64,000 bases of DNA from Emiliania huxleyi CCMP1516 (lineage: Eukaryota; Haptophyta; Isochrysidales; Noelaerhabdaceae), in contig NW_005198017.1 of the NCBI RefSeq assembly GCF_000372725.1, positions 172,286 through 236,285 on the forward strand, in the 5' to 3' direction. The notes under the pieces were generated by a model that was not told where the DNA came from, did no database searches, and was given only the letters and a program-made list of their open reading frames with translations. The translations under genes and the position numbers were made by a program. Below, piece by piece: positions 40,290 through 49,933 of this stretch (its first letter is position 1; every line of letters starts with the position of its first letter).

Positions 40290-40717
40290 ATGATGGTCTA
40301 GAGGTAGTGTCCACTCAGCGACCGATACCAGTAACACATTACCGGGGGAATTAGACACAAAAAGATACGCACAACCGACGCCCGAAGTGCCAAGAAGGAC
40401 GTCATTAGTACGAAACCTCAGAAGGCCATGGGCGCAGAGAACATTCCCCCGAGAGCAAAAAATAAAAAGCACAACCAAACCTCCTTCCCAGGTTACCCCT
40501 GCCAAATGTCGCCGCTCTCGGGGCATGCTATCCTGTGTAAGCAGGGCAGGTGGGGGAGGGGGGCAGTCCCTCTGGTCTGATACTGGTGTGGTTCTGTCCC
40601 CAGCGTCGGAGGCAAGGGCGAAGCTAAGAATATTTAAATTTTTTCATACAACAAGAGAGAGAGCATCTCGTGTGCCAGACGAAGCTGCAACGCAGGTGGC
40701 AGACTCAGCAAGGCTTG

Positions 40718-41017
40718 ATGGCCAAGCGGGCAGAAGAGTGGCTGGACAACGCGACAAACCTACTTAGTACGATCTTTAAGATCGCGTGGACTCCGGCCCC
40801 TGCATCACGCCTCACCTATGCGCCCGTGGTGAACGCGGACGGGACTTATCGGTGGTCCAAGCCGTATCAACCGGTCACGGTACGTGGGTACGACCCAGGA
40901 CGTAAGAATAGGCGCGTGCACTGCAGCAGCAGATCACGAACCAGGGGCCAAGAGACTACAGGGGTGGGAGTACCTGGTACCTTTAATAGTAGTATTAAGT
41001 TCTTACTTACTATGTAA
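40718..41017 (+). CDS. small ORF of a virus- or transposon-like tandem cluster (unit 1)
   Basis: 99 residues starting MAKRAEEWLDNATNLLSTIF and continuing KIAWTPAPASRLTYAPVV, ending KFLLTM. It is paralogous to 41327-41640 (WLDDATNLF ... FKLAWTP). Basic, Tyr/Trp-containing and intronless, with A/T-rich spacers unlike the host genes. A structural or DNA-packaging protein of an integrated virus or large transposon is possible, but I recognise no family. Confidence 0.4.
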   Translation: MAKRAEEWLDNATNLLSTIFKIAWTPAPASRLTYAPVVNADGTYRWSKPYQPVTVRGYDPGRKNRRVHCSSRSRTRGQETTGVGVPGTFNSSIKFLLTM

Positions 41018-41029
41018 TTAAGAAACATG
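41006..41029 (+). promoter_or_regulatory. repeated A/T-rich motif before ATG, copy 1
   Basis: CTTACTATGTAATTAA at 41006-41021 is identical to 41309-41324. In both places a start codon follows within 3-9 bases. It also contains the TAA stop of the preceding ORF (LTM*), so it could be either a promoter or a duplicated gene end. Confidence 0.35.
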
Positions 41030-41229
41030 GATGATGCTGCGCGCGCCGCCGATAAGATTAATGCCGCATCGTGCAACGTCGTGCAGAGCAGAAGGCCCGT
41101 AACAAGCAGCGGATGGCTTTTCGCAAGATATCCAAGGGCGGGCGAAAGCGCATCCACGGTGGACGGGTACGGTTGACTGCGCCGGTCAACCATAGTGCGC
41201 CTGGTCATGCACCTCTTAGGCGCCTCTAG
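41030..41229 (+). pseudogene. small basic protein, frameshifted
   Basis: ATG 41030 opens MDDAARAADKINAAS. The frame then slips near 41065, and the next frame gives a strongly basic tail (KARNKQRMAFRKISKGGRK) ending PLRRL and a stop at 41229. The size and charge are like small viral or transposon DNA-binding proteins (inference). The slip makes this copy inactive unless the assembly has an error. Confidence 0.35.
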
Positions 41230-41308
41230 TACACAGAGCGTGACCGTGGGTTCGAGAGATTAGTAGACCAGACGTTCCAATGATACACTGAGTGTTAGAA
41301 TTCTTTTT

Positions 41309-41326
41309 CTTACTATGTAATTAATA
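41309..41326 (+). promoter_or_regulatory. repeated A/T-rich motif before ATG, copy 2
   Basis: Second identical 16-mer, three bases before ATG 41327. Confidence 0.35.
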
Positions 41327-41640
41327 ATGGCTGGCGTGGTTAACTTCATGACCAAGCTAGCAGGTGCGTGGCTAGACGACGCGACGAACCTATTTGATTA
41401 TCTCTTTTAAGCTGGCGTGGACTCCGACCACTCTCACAGACCGAACGTCCTCTCAGGGGGTGTTCGGTCCGGGAGCACCGTCGAGCCGTTACGACCCATT
41501 CAAGAGGACAAGGCGGGCACTGTATGGCCGAGCAGATTGGCGTGGGGGCATGCATGCCCGCCGGCACACTTGCCGGCGGGCGCCGGGGTCTCTTCGGGTA
41601 GGGGGGTATGGGAGCGGGACACTGGGGGGGTATGGGAGCG
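41327..41640 (+). pseudogene. second copy of the small ORF, frameshifted (unit 2)
   Basis: MAGVVNFMTKLAGAWLDDAT continues to NLFDYLF, and a single extra T in a run at about 41405-41408 then creates a stop. The +1 frame continues KLAWTPTTLTDRTSS and a basic segment RYDPFKRTRRALYGRADWRG. The order and spacing parallel unit 1. Confidence 0.4.
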
Positions 41641-41730
41641 TGACACGGAGCGTGACACGCCTGGGTTCGGCTGGAGGGATCCCCTACCCCCGGGGAGGCG
41701 GAACCCACAGTACCTCGCATACACACATAT

Positions 41731-42369
41731 ATGCTTCTCGTCGTCGCGGCCGCGTGCGGCCTTCTCCTCGCGCCGGCGCCTGCTACGCGCCACCTCGCGC
41801 CGGCGCCTGCTGCGCGACACAGTCTTCCCGGGCTGCCGCGCCCGTGCACGCCCCTCCGGGCCGGCGTCGTGGCCGCGAGCGAGGAGGCGCCTCTCGACCC
41901 GCGTGCCGCGCTGGATGAGGTCGGCACGCTGCTGGAGAAGGTCCGTGAGCTGTGGACCGACGGCTCGTCGTGGTCAGCCGAGGAGCGCGCCGTTCGGCAG
42001 CGGGAGCTGGTCGACCAGTACTTCCGCGTCTTTGTGCCCGCCGTCGCCTTTTCCGGCGTGCAGCTCGGCCTGTCGCTCGCGGCGTTCGGCACGCTCCTCG
42101 CGGCGCTCAACCTCTCGCACCGCGGCTACGACGACGTGGCGCGGCTGGCCGAGGCGTTTGCGCCGCTGGCGCCACTGGTCGATGCGATCAACCCGACGCT
42201 CGGCAACGCCGCCATCGCGCTGGCGGGCGTGGAGCTGCTCGCGCCGCTGCTGATCGCCGCCTCGCTCGCCGCCGCGCCCGCGGCGGCCGCTTCGCTCAAG
42301 GCGCGGCTCGAGGGCTGGGGCTTGCCCGATCGGCTGCTGCCGCCCACGGACCCGCCGCCAGCGTCCTGA
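41731..42369 (+). CDS. uncharacterised plastid-type membrane protein
   Basis: Single exon, 212 residues. It begins MLLVVAAACGLLLAPAP (signal peptide) followed by an Ala/Arg/Pro-rich transit-like stretch. The mature part has AVRQRELVDQYFRVFVPAVA, then FSGVQLGLSLAAFGTLLAAL (membrane), HRGYDDVARLAEAF, and a second hydrophobic segment GNAAIALAGVELLAPLLIAA. I believe similar proteins of unknown role occur in other algae with secondary plastids. It is immediately downstream of the decayed small-ORF cluster. Confidence 0.65.
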   Translation: MLLVVAAACGLLLAPAPATRHLAPAPAARHSLPGLPRPCTPLRAGVVAASEEAPLDPRAALDEVGTLLEKVRELWTDGSSWSAEERAVRQRELVDQYFRVFVPAVAFSGVQLGLSLAAFGTLLAALNLSHRGYDDVARLAEAFAPLAPLVDAINPTLGNAAIALAGVELLAPLLIAASLAAAPAAAASLKARLEGWGLPDRLLPPTDPPPAS

Positions 42370-43097
42370 AGGCGCGACACACGCGACCGGAAGGCGAGGG
42401 CGCGCGCGGAAGCCGCCCGGCAGTCGGAGAGTCGCGGCACGTCGCCCGCGGGTTAAAATGGACTATGGACTATGGCCCTTTGTGAACTTGGATCGGTGCA
42501 TGTACGTTACAAGCGAGGTGCGCCGAGCGCGCGGATGATGGCGCTCTGAACTCTCTATATATAGTGACCCCGCCACAGGCCACACTCAGCACTCAGGCGC
42601 ATTTTTTGCGACGGTGTGTGTGCGTTTGCCCAGTGTGCGCGCGCCGCAACGCACACACATCCCGCCGCGCGCGCGAGCCGAGCGATATTACGCTCTGCGC
42701 ATACATCGAGATCTCTGCGGGACACCAGTAGATTTGTTGAGTGGAGATCGTAGATGCCGATCAGAGATCTTCCACAAACAGCATCATCTCTCACAAAACT
42801 CAGAGATCTTTAACTGAAGATAGAGATCTTGAGCTGCCGCCATCGGCACCTCGAGATCTCAGGCCGGAGACGGAGATGTTGACTTCGCGCCAAAGGCGCC
42901 TCGAGAATCGTGTGGCCGACTGGAGATTGCAAAATGGCGCGAAAAGAGGGTGGAGATCCGCTTGAAGGTGTGAAAGGAAAAGAGCATCCCTTGGAAGGAC
43001 GTCGATCCCCCCCCTGACACGCCTCCCCCACGAGATTGGAGATTGGAGATCGGAGAAAAGATCGGAGAACGCGCCTCCTTGTTATGAGCGCGCCGCG
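42370..43097. other. intergenic with GAGATC-rich tract
   Basis: From about 42705 to 43065 the hexamer GAGATC/AGAGATCTT occurs about 15 times at irregular spacing. CTATATATAG (42555-42564) looks like a TATA box but lies more than 500 bases from the next ATG. Could be the regulatory region of the downstream gene. Confidence 0.45.
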
Positions 43098-44080
43098 ATG
43101 GAGCTCACCTCGTTAGTCTCTGGCATGACCGAGTTCGCCGCGAACCTGTATCCTCTAAAGACCGAGGAGGAGCTCGTGGCGCTCCTGAGCGGCATGCACC
43201 ACTTCCCACCTGGCGTGCCTGAGCGTGCCCGTCGCGTCCATGAGCGGCTGCCCGCCGGGTCGGCACTCTGCTCCTCTGACGTCGGCGTGCTGATTGACCG
43301 GCTCGACACGGTGGGAGGCCTTGACGGGTTGTACAAGCATCTCGCGCACACCAAGGAGGACCTCTACATTTCGTTCCGAGCACCAACACGGAGGCCGCGG
43401 AGCAGGCGTGTCGAGCCGCCCTCTCGCCCTGCACGCGTTGCCCCCTTGTCACATGTACAACATGCACNNNNNNNNNNNNNNNNNNNNNNNNNNNNNNNNN
43501 NNNNNNNNNNNNNNNNNNNNNNNNNNNNNNNNNNNNNNNNNNNNNNNNNNNNNNNNNNNNNNNNNNNCAGTCTGGCAAGCGTGCGAGCATCTCCAAGAAG
43601 GGGGCGACGGCCGCGCTCGCCGGGCACTTTCAGGGCTACGACAGGAGCCTCGCCCCCCTTCCTCGCCCCCCCTCCCCCAACCCTCGCTCCCTCTGTCATC
43701 GGTCCCGGCCTCCCGCTTCCCGCGAGGGCAGACACAACCTGCCGCCCACACCTGCCGCCACCGCCCTTACGCCGCCTCGCCGTCGCCCCCACAGCTCGGG
43801 CGTCACGCAGCTGCTGCGCCGCACGCGCATGAAGCGGGACAACGTGGTCAAGGCCGGCTCGAAGACCGCGACGCGGCTCTCCGTGCTCGGCCGCATCAAG
43901 CTCGAGCCCGGCTACAAGGCGCCGCCGGTGTTCGATGAGGTGCTGCCGCACGGCCAGGTGTTCAGCTGCACGGCCCTCTACCGCTCCCTCTTCATGGGCG
44001 AGGTCAAGGTCGGCGCGCTGTACGACTGGGACGGCCACTGCACGCTTACGCGTGCGCGCGAGTACCGCATGCGGCCATAG
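43098..44080 (+). CDS. conserved-looking hypothetical protein, gap in intron
   Basis: Exons 43098-43379, 43571-43644 and 43795-44080 give about 213 residues. N-terminal part MELTSLVSGMTEFAANLYPL ... LVALLSGMHHFPPGVPERAR; C-terminal part RDNVVKAGSKTATRLSVLGR ... GQVFSCTALYRSLFMGEVKV. No domain recognised. The first intron (GC donor) contains an assembly gap, so an exon could be missing. The second would be GA-AG. The final exon is certain in frame; the middle one is inferred from continuity. Confidence 0.5.
43468..43567. other. assembly gap (100 N)
   Basis: Inside intron 1 of the hypothetical gene. Confidence 0.99.
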
Positions 44081-44264
44081 GCCGCCGCCTGCTGCCGGCG
44101 CGGCCGGGCACTCCGGGAATTTATTTTGAGTACTCTCGTAAACTCGTGACGCTTGTGGGGCTAGTATGTTGTTTTCTGGGGGCGTTCGGGGCGGCGGAGT
44201 ATTTTTTTGTGCGCGCGGGCGGCCAGGGGCGGCCCCTGGGCGCCCTATGGCCGATTTTTTACAA

Positions 44265-44815
44265 TCGAACACACCCGGCAACGAGGGGCACCACGTCACC
44301 GACATGTGTGAGATCGGCGGGGACCTGCAGTCCCAGCGCGATGTCCACTATGAAGTCAAGGTGCCTAGCGCCCTCACAAAGACCAGGCAGGCTGGGCAGG
44401 GCTCGGGGCGGCACACGGCGGATGCTGTGCGTCACCCTCGACCAAACCTTGCTCAAGGTTCTTGGGTGCAAAGAGCGCGGCCACAAGTCACAGGGCCCGC
44501 TCGTCCATGCGACCGGCAAGGGCTGGGTCAAAGAGCACAAGGGACAGTACTACGACGCGCTCCATGTCAAGAACGGAATCGTCAAAATTTGTCTCGTCGA
44601 AAGCCAGGGCGGCATCGCGCCGCCGACCAAGAGAATCATCCACAAATTCGCCAAAGAGGTCGGCAGCGGCCCGAGCGCCGTCGACCGCACCGACTACGGC
44701 ACAGCCTCCGGCAGCGCCCGGGGCTTCGTCCAGCACCACTCGCAACAGCTCTCGCGCGCCGCCGTCTGTGGCGATGCGGGTCTTTTCTTCTCAATAAAGA
44801 AGGCTGTGAACGGCG
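44265..44815 (+). pseudogene. degraded member of the unknown multicopy family (copy B)
   Basis: An early segment in one frame (DVHYEVKVPSALTKT) continues about 30 bases later in another frame: LKVLGCKERGHKSQG, HKGQYYDALHVKNG, VKICLVESQGGIAPPTKRII, KFAKEV, AVDRTDYGTASGS, and FVQHHSQQLSRAAV. All segments have counterparts in copy A (31784-32318). The frame change and the loss of the FG-x-TEE motif mark it as a relic. It lies directly against the MFS coding frame. Confidence 0.55.
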
Positions 44816-44865
44816 GTCAGAGCCGGCTCGGCTCGGCGGAGCCGTCGCGCGGAGTCCAGGGCGTA

Positions 44866-46586
44866 GCCGGCACCACCAGAAGAAGGCCATTCGCGACGCA
44901 ACAGCCGGGGCGAGCGGCCGCCTCGCGGCGGGTCCGGCGATCGCGGTGCTGTCGGTCACGCTGAGCGAGTCGATGCTCTCGAGCGTGCTCTTTCCCTTCC
45001 TGCCTTGGTTGGTGCGAGACCTCGGCGTGCCTGCGGACAGCGTGGCTCTCTACTCTGGGCTGCTCTCCTCTGCCTTCAACGTCTCCAGCCTCGCTGGCGC
45101 AGTCGTGTGGGGTCGCCTCTCCGACGTGCACGGCCGGCTGCCGGTGCTGGCTCTCGGCCTGGGCAGTAACGCAGTCTCGATGGTGCTGCTCGGCCTCTCG
45201 GCGAGCTTTCCACAGGCCGTCGCAGCGCGGCTTGTCGCCGGGTGCCTCAACGGGAACGCCGGCATCGCGCGCGCCGCCATGCGGGAGATGACCACCGAGG
45301 AGACTCGCGCGCACGGCTTTGGGCTGATGAGCCTCGCGTACGGCGTCGGCTTCTTCCTCGGCACAAACATCGGCGGGCTGCTCGCCCAGCCGGCGGAGCT
45401 GGTCCCCTCGCTGCTCGCGGGCTCGCTGCTCGACCGGTTCCCGTACCTGCTCCCGTGCGCCATCGCAACCTCTGGAGGGCTCCTCTCGCTGCTCCTCGTG
45501 CTGAGGCAGCTGCGGCTCGAGCTGCGGCAGCAGCGCACGCGGGAGAGGGGGAGGGGGCGGAGCGGCAGCCGGGCCGGCCGCACCGGGCGGGACACGGACC
45601 CGCTCGTCGAGGTCGGGGGCGCAAGTAGAGGCGAGGGAGGCGAGGGAGGCTTGAGGCGCCCCTCGCCGAGCCCAGGCCACGGCGCAGGCTCGGGCCGCGG
45701 CTCGGGCTCGTCTCGCCCGTCGGAGGGGTTCGCGCTCTGCGTCCTCGCGCAGTTCGGCCTCAACCTCGTCATCGTCGGCTTCGAAGAGGCCTACTCCCTC
45801 TTTTGCGCGAGCCGCCCCTCGGGCCTCGGGCTCGGTCCCTCCGACATCTCCGCCTCGCTCACGCCGCTCAGCCTCAGCCTGCTGCTCTGGCCGCTCGCCT
45901 TCCCGCGCCTCGAGCGGGCCATCGGCGCGGCGGCCTGCTTCCAGCAAGGCGTCTCCCTCTTCCTCCTCGCCTCCCTCGCCACCCCGCTCCTGCGCACCAT
46001 CCCCGCGGGAAGGAGCCTGCTCGGCCTGCCGTCCACCGCCTGGCTCTGGCTCTTCCTGTCGGCCATCTCGCTCGCGCGCGGCGTGGGAGGCGTGCAGGCG
46101 ACAACCTCGATCGCCCTCCTCCTCAACAGCCTCCTCCATACCGACCTCGGCCTCTACAATGGGCTCGCCGTCTCCGCCTCCGCCCTCGCCCGCTCCATCG
46201 CACCAGCTCTCACCGGGTGGACCATCGGCGCGCTCCACGGCTTCCGGGTCCCCTTCTACCTCATCTCGTGCACGTGCGTCGCGACCCTCGTCGTGGCCAC
46301 TCGCGTCGCCGCACTCGCCTCTGCACAAAGCCGCCCGCCGCCTTTGGACTCGGCAGCGCGGGTGCCTTTGGACTCGGCCGCGCCTCCTCCGGCACGGTCC
46401 AGGACAGGGGGAGGGAGCCGCCGGCGCGTGGACCCCGAGTCGGCCAGCGCCGTCGCCAGAATCACCGCGCGCACGCGGCAGCGTTTGCTGGAGCTCCTCC
46501 GACGACATGACGGTCGCGGTAGGCGGCTCGTGCCGACGGCGGAGCCAGCGGAGCATCGTCGCATGTCTTCAGGTGTCAAGGTGTGA
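44866..46586 (+). CDS. major facilitator superfamily transporter, 5' end missing or replaced
   Basis: The frame gives about 570 residues of clear MFS sequence. First helix AIAVLSVTLSESMLSSVLFP, loop motif A VWGRLSDVHGRLPVLALGLG, helix 4-5 region ARLVAGCLNGNAGIARAAM with GVGFFLGTNIGGLL, a long Arg/Gly/Ser-rich central loop, then six more hydrophobic segments. The arrangement resembles zinc-induced-facilitator-like/DHA1-type MFS exporters. Upstream the frame stays open to 44166 but runs through the relic family copy, and no plausible ATG precedes helix 1. A short first exon may have been displaced. Confidence 0.72.
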
Positions 46587-47313
46587 ATCCCGATTCAGAG
46601 CACCCTCACTTTCGGAGTCCAGTCTAATGCAGGGGGGGGATTTTACGCACAGACCTTTACGTACATGTACATGTACATGTGCATGCACATGTATGAGTGG
46701 GAGCAGTCCGCATTTTAAACGGGGTCGGCGGGGGAGGCCCCACCGGCGGCTAAAAACTAAAACTGTCGGGGTCTCGCGCTCACTTCGGGTATCGCGCGCG
46801 CCGCAGTGCGGCAGCAGTGCGGGCCCCCACGACTTTTAGCCGTCTATAGGAGGAGAGACAGGTGAGCCGTGTGTACGCCAAGTCGCGAGTGTGAGCAAGG
46901 CGGCAGAGGCTTTTCTTCTCGGCGTTCACTGTGGGTTTGGGAAATCGCGCGACTGAGTCACCATCGCGCTTCGCGGCACATCGGGGCGGCCCTGAGGTTC
47001 ATATTAAGACACCGACGCCCCGCGACCCGGCAGACTAGCAGCACCGCCCCTGGCCCCGCGACCGTTGCCCTCCAGGGACCAGACTACTTACTTCCCTGCG
47101 CTCGCCGCGCCTCTGTTTTTGGCAGACTCCTGCCTCCACCACGCCCGCGACGGGCGCGGTGAAGTCCGTGGCCTGTATGCACATATTCCGAAGAAACAGC
47201 GGGCAGGTGGCGGTTGGGACAGCTCACACGAATCCTTGCCGCGCTGCGCGCTCTGGCGTGGCCGCCCGTGGCAGAAGTGCTGCACCGACGCACGATCCCT
47301 CCTCGAGGTTCAC
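46587..47313. other. convergent intergenic region
   Basis: ACATGTACATGTACATGTGC alternating tract at about 46662-46694. No gene or repeat family recognised. Confidence 0.5.
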
Positions 47314-49134
47314 TCACGCCTCGAAGGCCGCGACGAGGAACGCCATCCCAGTGAGCTGCGAGTGCGCGTCCTCTTTGACATCGACCCACTCCTCGGCAGT
47401 CATTCCGATTCGCCCCGCAAAGTTGTCCGACCGCGCCACGCTCTCTCCCGGAGGTCCACCAACTGTGGAGGAGTCGTCACCGCCGCAGGTGCCAGCTGGT
47501 GGCGTTGGCTCCTGTGCCTCTGGCGCGGCATCCGCCGCCATCTTCTCCTCGATCCATCGGGCGAGCGTCGACGAGCCCTGGCCGTAGCCGCCGGGAAGCG
47601 GGCGCAAATCTCGCGTCTGCCTCAGCGGCGGCGTGCCCCAGTGTGAGGGGAACCGCATGCCTCGGGCCGCTTGCTCACCGCCCTCTCCCCCCTGTTCGCC
47701 GCCACCGATGCCTTCGCTGCTCCCCACGCCCTTGTCGCCTTGAGCGCTAGCCAGCTTCACTCCCGCGGGGCAGACGCACGGGTTGCCGAACAAATCGCGA
47801 CCCGAACCGCCACAGCCACGGCAGATCCCCTGTGAACGAGAGGCGGCCTCCTCGGCATCAGCTCCAGCTTCGCCGATTTCGCGCGTCGTGCTTGCTTCCC
47901 CGTCCTTCTCCACGTCCATACCCTCCGCGCCCTCCGTGCCTTCGTGATCTTCGTCGGTCCGGACGCTGCAGATGCTGACCGCCGGCCGGCCGTCCCGGGT
48001 GCTCGTCCGTTCGGTGACCGGCTGGTCAGGCGGAGTAGCCGCTCTGCCGCCAGGCGAGGTAGCTGTGCCTCCAGAGGAGGGATGCACCGCCTTTTTGAGC
48101 AGGGCTGCCGCCTTCTTGTCGAGCTTGTACGTCTCGGCGATGTACTGCAGCGTCTCGACCTCGGTCGGCGTTACCTTTCCGCCGTCCGCGGACGCCTCCA
48201 GCAGCTGGTCGACAGACGCCGCGCTCAGCTTGCCGCCGCTCGAGAGCTCCTCCGCCAGCTCGATCAGCGCTCGGTCATACTTGACGCCATCGATCTCCTG
48301 ATAGCAGCCGCTGTTGCTGCCACCTGGGGTACCGCCATCGCCGCCGCCACCACCGCCATCGTCGACGTCGAGAGAGCGCTCCACCGTGCTGCCACCCGCC
48401 GCGGCGAGCCCTTTGTCCATCGCGGCCTTTGCCTTCTTGTCGAGCTTGTACGTCTCGGCGATGTACTGCAGAGTCTCGACCTCGGTCGGCGTTACCTTTC
48501 CGCCGTCCGCGGACGCCTCCAGCAGCTGGTCGACAGACGCCGCGCTCAGCTTGCCGCCGCTCGAGAGCTCCTCCGCCAGCTCGATCAGCGCTCGGTCATA
48601 CTTGACGCCATCGATCTCCTGATAGTAGCCGCTGCTGCTGCCACCTGGGGTACCGCCATCGCCGCCGCCACCACCGCCATCGTCAACGTCGAGAGAGCGC
48701 TCCACCGTGCTGCCACCCGCCGCGGCGAGCCCTTTGTCCATCGCGGCCTTTGCCTTCTTGTCGAGCTTGTACGTCTCGGCGATGTACTGCAGAGTCTCGA
48801 CCTCGGTCGGCGTTACCTTTCCGCCGTCCGCGGACGCCTCCAGCAGCTGGTCGACAGACGCCGCACTCAGCTTGCCGCCGCTCGAGAGCTCCCCCGCCAG
48901 CTCGATCAGCGCTCGGTCATACTTGACGCCATCGATCTCCTGATAGTAGCCCTCTTGGGCTGCATCATTGCCTCTTGCGCGCTTGCGGCTCTCCGGGGCC
49001 GGCACCTCCGGTTCGGGCGGTGCGGCCTCACTCGCCTTGGCCTCATCGAGTCGAGCTTCTAGCACTGCTTTCAGCCCGCTCGTGTCCAATCCCCGCTTCT
49101 TGAGCTCCGCCCGAAGCTGCGCCACCGTCGGCAT
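47314..49134 (-). CDS. SAP-domain protein with three 107-residue repeats and a Cys motif
   Basis: 606 residues, single exon. Residues 1-35 (MPTVAQLRAELKKRGLDTSG) form a SAP DNA/RNA-binding motif. Next come three copies of a module starting GVKYDRALIELAEELSSGGK and including SADGGKVTPTEVETLQYIAE, joined by Gly/Asp-rich linkers (DVDDGGGGGGDGGTPGG). The DNA period is 321 bp and the copies are almost identical. A CxxCxGxG-like segment (ICRGCGGSGRDLFGNPCVCP) resembles one half of a DnaJ zinc finger. The rest is Gly/Ser/Glu-rich. Nuclear role likely from SAP (inference). ATG 49134 is preferred over upstream ATGs because the SAP motif starts there. Confidence 0.75.
   Translation of the reverse strand: MPTVAQLRAELKKRGLDTSGLKAVLEARLDEAKASEAAPPEPEVPAPESRKRARGNDAAQEGYYQEIDGVKYDRALIELAGELSSGGKLSAASVDQLLEASADGGKVTPTEVETLQYIAETYKLDKKAKAAMDKGLAAAGGSTVERSLDVDDGGGGGGDGGTPGGSSSGYYQEIDGVKYDRALIELAEELSSGGKLSAASVDQLLEASADGGKVTPTEVETLQYIAETYKLDKKAKAAMDKGLAAAGGSTVERSLDVDDGGGGGGDGGTPGGSNSGCYQEIDGVKYDRALIELAEELSSGGKLSAASVDQLLEASADGGKVTPTEVETLQYIAETYKLDKKAAALLKKAVHPSSGGTATSPGGRAATPPDQPVTERTSTRDGRPAVSICSVRTDEDHEGTEGAEGMDVEKDGEASTTREIGEAGADAEEAASRSQGICRGCGGSGRDLFGNPCVCPAGVKLASAQGDKGVGSSEGIGGGEQGGEGGEQAARGMRFPSHWGTPPLRQTRDLRPLPGGYGQGSSTLARWIEEKMAADAAPEAQEPTPPAGTCGGDDSSTVGGPPGESVARSDNFAGRIGMTAEEWVDVKEDAHSQLTGMAFLVAAFEA
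48090..48941. repeat. 321-bp tandem coding repeat (two full units plus partial)
   Basis: Units at 48300-48620 and 48621-48941 with a partial unit at 48090-48299 differ at only a handful of positions, mostly silent or in the linker. This indicates recent duplication or gene conversion. Confidence 0.95.
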
Positions 49135-49933
49135 TGGACGCACGCAAACTCTGCCGATCCGAAGTAGCAGTAAAGCAGACTTCATGAAAAGAATTTTAGC
49201 ACCGCACGCACTAGAGAAATTATTTTTATCCGTTCTCATATTAAATAGCTTCAATGCAGTCCGCCTTCGGGTATGTTCGTATGAGCCACTTATGAAAATC
49301 TTTTTTCAAGCGTGCTCAACCACGCTCCACGGCGGGCGCGTTCGCGAGAATCGCGACGCCTTTTCTACTCGAGTACTCGAGTAGTTATTCCGTCCTCATC
49401 CGTTGGTCCAGGGTTCGGGCTCCTAGCCGGATAGATAGGGGGTCGTGTCAAGCTCAAGCGTCAAGGTCTGAGTACCGCCGCCAAAATGCCTCCTCCCACA
49501 AGTGCTCCAAGTGCGAGGCCATGTCCCCACGCCGCTCTCGGCGATTCCAGCGAGTGTGCTGGAGGGTCCGGGGCTCACACAAAAGCACAACCCCGGGCCC
49601 GAAATCGCACGACAGCCGGGGCTCACCGCAAGCACAAGAGCCCGGAGCCGTTCCGATAATAATCTTCAGATACCACTGCCTCTCGCAGCTACTCGAATCC
49701 GCCTTTTCCCGGCCGCGGTCGCCGCCCAGCCCGCCGGCGCAGATGCGAAAATAATCAATTTTTTCTTTTCTCGAACGGTCTACACTCTACAGAGACTCGT
49801 TTGGCCATGCTCGGCCCTGGGGGCGCAGTAAGCGGTAGCGGTAGGGGACCCGACCGTGTGAAGCGGTAGCGGTAATCCGGCGCTCAGCAAGCTCGAGTTG
49901 ACGCCCGGCTCGTCCGTCTTGCTTCGTCGCAAG
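49135..49933. other. intergenic with a 20-bp palindrome
   Basis: CTACTCGAGTACTCGAGTAG at 49365-49384 is a perfect palindrome. GCGGTAGCGGTA motifs near 49829-49877 recur at about 50130. No gene. Confidence 0.5.
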
